Shown: positions 5,751 to 10,460 of the stretch, piece after piece
Numbering within the stretch: the first letter of the stretch is position 1
Layout: every line of letters begins with the position of its first letter
NCBI GenBank assembly: GCA_900551355.1
Contig: URVR01000049.1
Coordinates: forward strand, 1-10,460
DNA from: an uncultured Eubacteriales bacterium
GTDB taxonomy: Bacteria; Bacillota; Clostridia; Oscillospirales; Oscillospiraceae
DNA: 10,460 nt
Direction: 5' to 3'
The notes under the pieces: generated by a model
Database searches by the model: none
The model's input: only the letters and a program-made list of their open reading frames with translations
What the model was told of the DNA's origin: nothing
Translations under genes and position numbers: made by a program

Positions 5751-6622
5751 TGTGGGCCAGAAGATTGCGGGCGCTGCTGCGGCTATGCCTGCTCCTGTGT
5801 ATCGTACCGGCTGTGGCGGAGGCTGTGGAGGTCTCCGCCACGGCTGCTGTCCTGCTGGACGCGGACACGGGGCAGCTGCTCTACGAAAAGAATGGCGATG
5901 AGCAGATGCTCATTGCCAGCACCACCAAGATCATGACGGCGCTGGTGGCGCTGGAGCAGGCAGAGCCGGACGACACCGTTACCGTGACGCGGGAGCACAT
6001 GACCGAGGGCTCGTCCATGTACCTGAAGCCCGGCGAAACGGTGCGGGTGGAGGAGCTGCTGTACGGCCTGCTGCTGTGCTCCGGCAACGACGCGGCGCTG
6101 GCCCTGACGGAGTGCGCCGGAGGGCTGGAGCCGTTCGTAGCACTGATGAATGAAAAGGCGGCGGCACTGGGCATGACCCATACCAGCTTCGCCAATCCCA
6201 ACGGACTGGACGCCGAGGGGCACTATTCCACGGCCCGGGATATGGCGGTGCTGGCCGCGGCGGCCATGGAGGAGCCGACGTTCCGGCGCATCTGCTCCAG
6301 CCGCGCCGTTACCATCGGCCAGCGCACCATGGAGAACCACAACCGCCTGCTGCGGCAGGTGGAGGGCTGCGTCGGCCTGAAAACCGGCTATACCAAGGCA
6401 GCGGGCCGCACACTGGTGTCCTGCACCGAGCGGGACGGCTGCCGTCTCATCGCAGTGACGCTGCGGGACGGCGACGACTGGGCCGACCACGCGGCGCTGT
6501 ATGAATACGGCTTCCGGCTGACGGCGCCCCGCAGCGCCGCGCAGACGGTGCTGCTGCGCCTGCACCGGCCCGTGGCGGCGGTGTGGAGCGCATTTGCCTG
6601 GCAGGAGAGGGGAGACACATGA
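5750..6622 (+). CDS. D-alanyl-D-alanine carboxypeptidase (peptidase S11, DacB/DacF type)
   Basis: The enzyme removes the terminal D-Ala from peptidoglycan pentapeptides outside the membrane. It has a signal peptide (Arg-rich start, hydrophobic 8-22, cleavage likely after AEA at 23-25) and all three penicillin-binding motifs: STTK at 57-60 (nucleophile Ser57, Lys60), SGN at 111-113, and KTG at 211-213. HTSFANPNGLD (144-154) is another family block. At 290 residues it ends soon after the catalytic domain and lacks the C-terminal PBP5-type beta domain and the clear amphipathic anchor of longer relatives (about 380-390 aa in B. subtilis DacB and DacF). The position between scpB/gerW and rluB corresponds to dacB in B. 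subtilis, a sigma-E gene for cortex synthesis, so a sporulation role is likely. AAGGG lies 7 nt before the ATG. The stop overlaps the rluB start by 4 bp. Confidence 0.93.
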   Translation: MWARRLRALLRLCLLLCIVPAVAEAVEVSATAAVLLDADTGQLLYEKNGDEQMLIASTTKIMTALVALEQAEPDDTVTVTREHMTEGSSMYLKPGETVRVEELLYGLLLCSGNDAALALTECAGGLEPFVALMNEKAAALGMTHTSFANPNGLDAEGHYSTARDMAVLAAAAMEEPTFRRICSSRAVTIGQRTMENHNRLLRQVEGCVGLKTGYTKAAGRTLVSCTERDGCRLIAVTLRDGDDWADHAALYEYGFRLTAPRSAAQTVLLRLHRPVAAVWSAFAWQERGDT

Positions 6623-7338
6623 CGGAACGGCTGCAAAAGTTGATAGCGTCCGCCGGCCTGTGCTCCCGGCGGACGGCGGAGGAATGGATCGCGGCGGGCC
6701 GCGTCCGGGTCAACGGTGCGCTTGCCTCCGTCGGTGACCGGGCCGATCCGGAGACGGATACCGTCACGGTGGACGGTATTCCGCTGCCGGAAACGGCGGC
6801 GCCGGTGTATCTGATGCTCAACAAGCCCAGGGGCTATGTGACCACCCTGTCCGATGAATACGGACGGCGGACGGCGGCGGAGCTGGTGGCAGGCTGCGGC
6901 GCGCGGGTGTACCCCGTGGGGCGGCTGGACCGGGATTCCGAGGGGCTGCTGCTGTTCACCAACGACGGCGATCTGGCCCAGCGGCTGCTGCACCCGCGGC
7001 ACGAGGTGGACAAGGTCTATCTGGTGACGGTGCGGGGCGACATCCGGGGCGCGGCGGAGCGGCTCATGGCCATCACGGAGCTGGACGGCGAGCCGATCGC
7101 GCCGGCGCAGGCGGAGGAGGTCAGCCGTCATGAGGGACAGGCCCTGCTGCGGGTGACCATCCATCAGGGCAAGAACCGGCAGGTGCGCCGGATGTGCGCC
7201 AGGATCGGCCTGCATGTGGCGCGGCTGCAGCGGATACAGGAGGATACCTTGCTGCTGGGCGACCTTCCGCCCGGCAAGTGGAGATACTTGACAGACAGGG
7301 AATTGCAAGCGATAAAAGGAGGCGATGTTCGTGAATAA
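6619..7338 (+). CDS. rluB: 23S rRNA pseudouridine synthase, RluB/RsuA family
   Basis: The 239-residue protein isomerises uridine to pseudouridine in rRNA; B-type members act on 23S rRNA helix 89 near the peptidyl-transferase centre. It has an N-terminal S4 RNA-binding domain (about 1-55: RLQKLIASAGLCSRRTAEEWIAAGRVRVNG region), the NKPRGYVTT segment (68-76), the catalytic motif GRLDRDSEGLLL (101-112) with nucleophile Asp104, and QGKNRQVRRM (183-192). The ATG at 6619 overlaps the carboxypeptidase stop as ATGA, with AGGGG 6 nt upstream; an in-frame ATG 36 bases upstream would add 12 residues before the S4 domain and has no better ribosome-binding site. The choice between RluB, RluE/F and RsuA rests on family resemblance and the conserved dacB-rluB neighbourhood. 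Confidence 0.93.
   Translation: MTERLQKLIASAGLCSRRTAEEWIAAGRVRVNGALASVGDRADPETDTVTVDGIPLPETAAPVYLMLNKPRGYVTTLSDEYGRRTAAELVAGCGARVYPVGRLDRDSEGLLLFTNDGDLAQRLLHPRHEVDKVYLVTVRGDIRGAAERLMAITELDGEPIAPAQAEEVSRHEGQALLRVTIHQGKNRQVRRMCARIGLHVARLQRIQEDTLLLGDLPPGKWRYLTDRELQAIKGGDVRE
7314..7333 (+). promoter_or_regulatory. Ribosome-binding site fixing the GTG start of the RpiR-type gene
   Basis: AAAAGGAGG (7314-7322) lies only 2 nt before the ATG at 7325 but 8 nt before the in-frame GTG at 7331. Ribosome spacing strongly favours the GTG, so the protein begins MNKSVLQ. Confidence 0.75.
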
Positions 7339-8197
7339 GAGCGTTTTGCAGACCATCCGCAGCGGGATGGACACGTTTTCCAAGGGACAGAAGCGTATCG
7401 CCAATTACATTCTGGAAAACTACGACAAGGCGGCGTTCATGACCGCCAACAAGCTGGGCCAGACGGCGCAGGTCAGCGAATCCACGGTGGTGCGGTTCGC
7501 GGCGGAGCTGGGCTACAACGGCTATCCCGATATGCAGAAGGCGCTGCAGGAGCTGATCCGGGGCAAGCTCACGTCCATCCAGCGCATCCAGGTGTCCAGC
7601 GATCAGATGAGCGGATCGGACATCCTGGGCAGTGTGATGCAGCGGGATATGAACAGCATCCACGATATCATCGAGGATCTGGACCGCGAGGAATTTGAAA
7701 AAGTGGTGGACAAGCTGCTCCACGCCAAGCATATCTATATTCTGGGCGTGCGGTCGTCCTCGTTCCTGGCGGGTTACCTCAATTTCTACATGCATCTCAT
7801 CTTTGAGAACGTCACGCTGGTGCAGAGCAGCGCCGCCGGCGAGATCTACGAGCAGCTGGTACACATCGGGCCGGGAGACGTGCTGCTGAGCATCTGCTTC
7901 CCCCGGTACTCCAAAATGGCCATCCACGCGGTGCAGTTTGCCTGCTCCCGCAAGGCGGATGTTATCGCCATTACCGACAGTCCCATGTCGCCCATGTACC
8001 AGATGGCCACACTGTCGCTGCTGGCGCCCAGCGACATGATCTCCTTTGTGGACTCCATGGCGGCGCCGCTGAGTCTTTTGAACGCGCTGATCCTGGCTGT
8101 GGGCCGGCAGCGGCGGGAGGAGCTGTCCGCCGCGCTGGCGGACATGGAGCAGGTCTGGTCGAAGTACAGTATCTTCGGGAAAGAGGACGATGATTGA
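7331..8197 (+). CDS. MurR/RpiR-family transcriptional regulator with SIS domain
   Basis: The 288-residue protein has an N-terminal RpiR-type helix-turn-helix domain (about 1-78; recognition region TANKLGQTAQVSESTVVRFAAELGYNGYPD, split across about 38-67) and a C-terminal SIS sugar-phosphate-binding domain (about 120-262; ILGVRSSSFLAGYLNFY at 137-153, DVLLSICFPRYSKM at 183-196, VIAITDSPMSPM at 211-222). Regulators of this family sense phosphosugars and control sugar or amino-sugar genes. No such target gene is adjacent, so its regulon is unknown. It overlaps rluB by 8 bp, and the following flavoprotein gene by 8 bp, implying co-translation with housekeeping genes. The GTG start is chosen on ribosome-binding-site spacing. 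There are no missing domains. Confidence 0.92.
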   Translation: MNKSVLQTIRSGMDTFSKGQKRIANYILENYDKAAFMTANKLGQTAQVSESTVVRFAAELGYNGYPDMQKALQELIRGKLTSIQRIQVSSDQMSGSDILGSVMQRDMNSIHDIIEDLDREEFEKVVDKLLHAKHIYILGVRSSSFLAGYLNFYMHLIFENVTLVQSSAAGEIYEQLVHIGPGDVLLSICFPRYSKMAIHAVQFACSRKADVIAITDSPMSPMYQMATLSLLAPSDMISFVDSMAAPLSLLNALILAVGRQRREELSAALADMEQVWSKYSIFGKEDDD

Positions 8198-9419
8198 GAT
8201 CGTGGTGATCGGCGGCGGCGCCGCCGGTATGATGGCGGCCATCACCGCCGCCCGGCAGGGCGCGCAGGTGACGCTGCTGGAGCCCAACGAGCGGCTGGGC
8301 AAGAAACTGAATATCACCGGCAAGGGCCGCTGCAACGTGACCAACGACTGCGATCAGGAGACGCTGATGGCCAACATCCCCGGCAACGGGCGGTTTCTGT
8401 ACAGCGCCCTGACCCGGTTCACGCCCCAGGACGCCATGGCGTTTTTCGAGGCGCTGGGCGTGCCGCTGAAGGTGGAGCGGGGAAACCGTGTGTTCCCCGT
8501 GTCCGACAGGTCCTTCGACATCTCCGGCGCGCTGGAGCGGGAGCTGCGGCGGCTGAAGGTCCGCATCCTGCGGGAGCGGGCGGCGGAGATCACCGTGGAG
8601 GATGGCCGCGTCACCGGCGTGCGGAGCGACAGGCAGCACCATCCGGCGGACGCCGTGGTGCTGGCTACCGGCGGCGTGTCCTATCCCGGCACCGGCTCCA
8701 CCGGCGACGGCTACGCCATGGCGGCGGCGCTGGGCCACACCATCGTGCCGCCCCGGGGCTCGCTGGTACCGCTGGAGAGCGATGATGCCGACTGCGCCGC
8801 CATGCAGGGACTGAGCCTGCGGAATGTGGAGGCCACGGTGCTCAACGGGAAGAACAAGCCGGTGTTCCGGGAATTCGGCGAGATGCTGTTCACCCACTTC
8901 GGCGTGTCGGGGCCGCTGGTGCTGTCCGCCAGCGCCCACCTGCGCCGCTGGGACAAGGAGGAGTACCGCCTGTCCATCGACCTGAAGCCGGCGCTGGATG
9001 AGCAGAAGCTGGACAGCCGCATCCTGCGGGATGTCGGAGAGAACCCCAACCGGGACATGGCCAATATCCTGGCGGGACTGGTGCACCGGAGCATGGTGCC
9101 GGTGCTGCTGCGCCGCCTGGCGCTGCCGGAAGGGGAGAAGGCCAACAGCCTGACAAAGGAGCAGCGCCGCGCACTGGTGCAGGAGCTGAAGCACTTTACG
9201 GTGACGCTCACCGGCCCTCGTCCCGTGGCGGAAGCCATCGTCACCGCCGGCGGCGTGAAGGTGGGCGAGGTGGTGCCCGGCACCATGGCCTCCAAGCTGG
9301 CGGAGGGGCTGTACTTCGCCGGCGAAATACTGGACGTGGACGCCTATACAGGAGGGTTCAACCTGCAGATCGCGTGGGCGACCGGATATCTGGCGGGGCT
9401 TTCCGCCGCAGAGAAATGA
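8190..9419 (+). CDS. BaiN/HI0933 (YhiN/RdsA)-family FAD-dependent flavoprotein
   Basis: The 409-residue protein has an N-terminal Rossmann FAD-binding motif (VVIGGGAAGMMAA, 5-17), LGKKLNITGKGRCNVTN (36-52), the family hallmark, VVLATGGVSYPGTGSTGDGY (156-175), and the C-terminal FAD block YFAGEILDVDAYTGGFNLQIA (375-395). The family is named BaiN after a bile-acid-inducible flavoprotein gene context, but the widespread members are housekeeping. As I recall, the E. coli member YhiN (RdsA) has been reported as a 23S rRNA dihydrouridine synthase. That role fits a gene two places from rluB better than bile-acid metabolism, but sequence alone does not prove it. The ATG at 8190 overlaps the regulator stop by 8 bp, and AGAGG lies close upstream. 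Confidence 0.9.
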   Translation: MIEIVVIGGGAAGMMAAITAARQGAQVTLLEPNERLGKKLNITGKGRCNVTNDCDQETLMANIPGNGRFLYSALTRFTPQDAMAFFEALGVPLKVERGNRVFPVSDRSFDISGALERELRRLKVRILRERAAEITVEDGRVTGVRSDRQHHPADAVVLATGGVSYPGTGSTGDGYAMAAALGHTIVPPRGSLVPLESDDADCAAMQGLSLRNVEATVLNGKNKPVFREFGEMLFTHFGVSGPLVLSASAHLRRWDKEEYRLSIDLKPALDEQKLDSRILRDVGENPNRDMANILAGLVHRSMVPVLLRRLALPEGEKANSLTKEQRRALVQELKHFTVTLTGPRPVAEAIVTAGGVKVGEVVPGTMASKLAEGLYFAGEILDVDAYTGGFNLQIAWATGYLAGLSAAEK

Positions 9420-9430
9420 GGATGGAGCAT

Positions 9431-10114
9431 ATGAACGAGAGAAAATACGCCGTGGCCATCGACGGGCCCTCCGGCGCGGGCAAGAGCACGCTGGCCAGGG
9501 CGGCGGCGGAGCGGCTGGGTATCCTGTATGTGGACACCGGCGCCATCTACCGCACCATCGGCCTGTATGTGCAGCGCCGAGGCATCGACCCCAAGGACAC
9601 GGCGGCGGTGCTGGCCGCGCTGCCGGAGGTGCATATCGGCATGGAGCACGACGGCAACGGCGCGCAGCGCATGCTCCTGAACGGGGAGGACGTATCGGCG
9701 GATATCCGCCTGCCGGAGATCTCCATGTACGCCTCCGCCGTATCCGCCATTCAGGGCGTGCGGGATTTCCTCATGGAGATGCAGCGCTCCCTGGCGCGGG
9801 AGCACAGCGTCATCATGGACGGGCGGGACATCGGCACGGTGGTGCTGCCCGACGCGGACGTGAAGATCTTCCTCTACGCCGATGTGGAGGTGCGGGCGAA
9901 GCGCCGGGAGCTGGAGCTGCAGCAGCGGGGCACGCCCAAGCCCTATAACGAGGTGCTGCGGGAGATGGAGGAGCGGGACTACAACGACACCCACCGCGCC
10001 GCCGCACCGCTGCGGGCGGCGGACGACGCCATCATGGTGGACACCAGTTCCATGGATTTCAACGCCAGCCTTGACCTGCTGCTGGACGTGATACGGGGGA
10101 GTGTATCGAATTGA
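9431..10114 (+). CDS. cmk: Cytidylate kinase
   Basis: Cmk phosphorylates CMP and dCMP with ATP, recycling cytidine nucleotides from RNA and phospholipid turnover in the cytoplasm. The 227-residue product has the P-loop GPSGAGKST (12-20), YVDTGAIYRTI (33-43), a conserved NMP-binding segment, VIMDGRDIGTVVLPDADVKIFL (127-148), and the LID region with RAKRRELELQQRG (155-167) and RDYNDTHRAAAPLRAADDAI (182-201). The ATG at 9431 is chosen because the protein then begins just before the first strand, as in known Cmk proteins, and AGGATGG lies 5 nt upstream; in-frame ATGs at 9422 and 9416 are less likely. The stop overlaps the plsC start by 4 bp. The BaiN-cmk-plsC order is common in Clostridia, usually followed by ispH. 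Confidence 0.96.
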   Translation: MNERKYAVAIDGPSGAGKSTLARAAAERLGILYVDTGAIYRTIGLYVQRRGIDPKDTAAVLAALPEVHIGMEHDGNGAQRMLLNGEDVSADIRLPEISMYASAVSAIQGVRDFLMEMQRSLAREHSVIMDGRDIGTVVLPDADVKIFLYADVEVRAKRRELELQQRGTPKPYNEVLREMEERDYNDTHRAAAPLRAADDAIMVDTSSMDFNASLDLLLDVIRGSVSN

Positions 10115-10411
10115 GGAACAAGTTCTATGCCAGAGCGTGGAGCATCCTGCGTCCGCTGGTGCTGTTTTTCCGGCCGGTGGAGCTGCGGGGCACGGAGAAT
10201 CTGGAGGACGGGGCCGCCATCCTGTGTGCCAACCACTCCAGCGCGTGGGACCCCATCCTGCTGGTGCTGGCCATGCCGCAGAACTTCAACGTGCGGATCA
10301 TGGCGAAAAAGCAGCTGTTTTCCATACCCGTGGTGGGGTGGTTCCTGCGGAATATCGGCGTGTTCCCCGTGGACCGGGGCAACAGCGACATCAACGCGGT
10401 CAAGACTGCCA
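10111..10411 (+). CDS. plsC: 1-acyl-sn-glycerol-3-phosphate acyltransferase, N-terminal half (cut at contig end)
   Basis: PlsC acylates lysophosphatidic acid to phosphatidic acid at the membrane. About 100 genuine residues are present. They include a hydrophobic N-terminal segment (about 10-20), NHSSAWDP (41-48) with the catalytic H-x4-D motif (His42, Asp47), and GVFPVDRG (83-90), the FPxxR-type glycerol-phosphate-binding motif. The start is TTG at 10111, overlapping the cmk stop by 4 bp, with GGGGGAG upstream. The frame appears to stay open to a stop at 10450-10452, but everything from 10412 on is adapter, so the last 13 residues (VSYTHLTLPTIA and the junction Thr) are artificial. The real protein should be about 190-240 residues. 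The remaining motifs and the next gene, expected to be ispH, are missing. Confidence 0.92.
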
Positions 10412-10460
10412 CTGTCTCTTATACACATCTGACGCTGCCGACGATCGCATAAGTGTAGAT
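10412..10460 (+). other. Untrimmed Illumina Nextera adapter (non-genomic)
   Basis: CTGTCTCTTATACACATCT (10412-10430) is the 19-base Tn5 mosaic end used in Nextera libraries. It is followed by GACGCTGCCGACGA (10431-10444), the reverse complement of the read-1-side adapter, then an 8-base index TCGCATAA (10445-10452) and GTGTAGAT (10453-10460), the start of the reverse-complemented P5 sequence. The order is exactly that of read-through into the P5 side of a short insert. The index complement TTATGCGA matches, from memory, Nextera XT v2 index S522. This is sequencing artefact, not a transposon in the genome. Confidence 0.98.

Noticed and set aside
7288..7316. Perfect TTGACA with a GATAAA 17 bp downstream inside the rluB 3' end, as a promoter for the RpiR-type gene
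   Set aside because: A transcript would start near 7323, after the Shine-Dalgarno sequence at 7314-7322, so the message would lack its ribosome-binding site. The -10 is also only 4 of 6.
7121..9194. Two 407-residue minus-strand open frames opposite the RpiR-type and BaiN-type genes
   Set aside because: Both are shadows of conserved plus-strand proteins with low-complexity His/Gln/Arg-rich translations and no credible ribosome-binding sites.
10412..10430. Tn5 mosaic end as evidence of a transposon next to plsC
   Set aside because: It is followed by the Nextera adapter, an 8-base index and P5 sequence, which no natural Tn5 end carries. It is a library artefact.
1..10460. Search for CRISPR arrays, phage or insertion-sequence genes, tRNA/rRNA, riboswitches, and defence or biosynthetic clusters
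   Set aside because: No repeated spacer pattern, transposase, integrase, structured RNA or accessory cluster was visible. Composition and gene content are uniform and core-like.

Overview
The window reads as an ordinary chromosomal housekeeping region of a high-GC, spore-forming, anaerobic member of the Firmicutes (Clostridia, most likely Oscillospiraceae). The evidence is the gene set (scpA-scpB, a DUF2953-gerW pair, a sporulation-type D-Ala-D-Ala carboxypeptidase, rluB, a BaiN/HI0933 flavoprotein, cmk, plsC), strong Shine-Dalgarno sequences of the GGAGG type, frequent TTG and GTG starts, and sigma-A-like promoters. The organism is inferred from protein character and gene order only.

Layout. 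At 1-527 (minus) lies the 5' part of a membrane-anchored endonuclease/exonuclease/phosphatase-family protein that runs off the left edge. It is divergent from a rhomboid protease gene (609-1178, plus) followed by a signal peptidase II-like gene (1184-1633) and a clear intrinsic terminator. Between about 1680 and 2220 are two small minus-strand genes: a stand-alone ferredoxin:thioredoxin reductase catalytic-subunit-like protein (65 aa) and an unknown 61-aa two-helix membrane protein, separated by a terminator and a promoter. A 280-bp intergenic region leads to a promoter and a long plus-strand gene train from 2501 to the right end: M50 site-2-type protease, scpA, scpB, DUF2953 protein, gerW/ytfJ, dacB-like carboxypeptidase, rluB, MurR/RpiR-type regulator, BaiN-type flavoprotein, cmk, plsC. 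Neighbours overlap by 4-8 bp or are 9-64 bp apart, so they are probably largely co-transcribed and translationally coupled.

How the genes fit together. ScpA and ScpB are the non-SMC parts of the chromosome condensin. DUF2953 and GerW form a conserved sporulation/germination pair. The carboxypeptidase trims peptidoglycan, possibly spore cortex. RluB, and perhaps the flavoprotein, modify 23S rRNA. Cmk recycles CMP and PlsC makes phosphatidic acid. Three intramembrane proteases of three mechanistic classes (serine, aspartic, metallo) lie within the first 3.2 kb.

The most important thing a user must know: the last 49 bases (10412-10460) are not genomic. They match the Illumina Nextera transposase mosaic end, adapter, i5 index and the start of the P5 sequence, joined directly to a truncated plsC. 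The right end is therefore a contig end with untrimmed adapter, and any protein called across it has an artificial C-terminus. I found no CRISPR array, phage, insertion sequence, RNA gene, toxin-antitoxin or defence system, and no candidate for a new biological system that I could honestly support.
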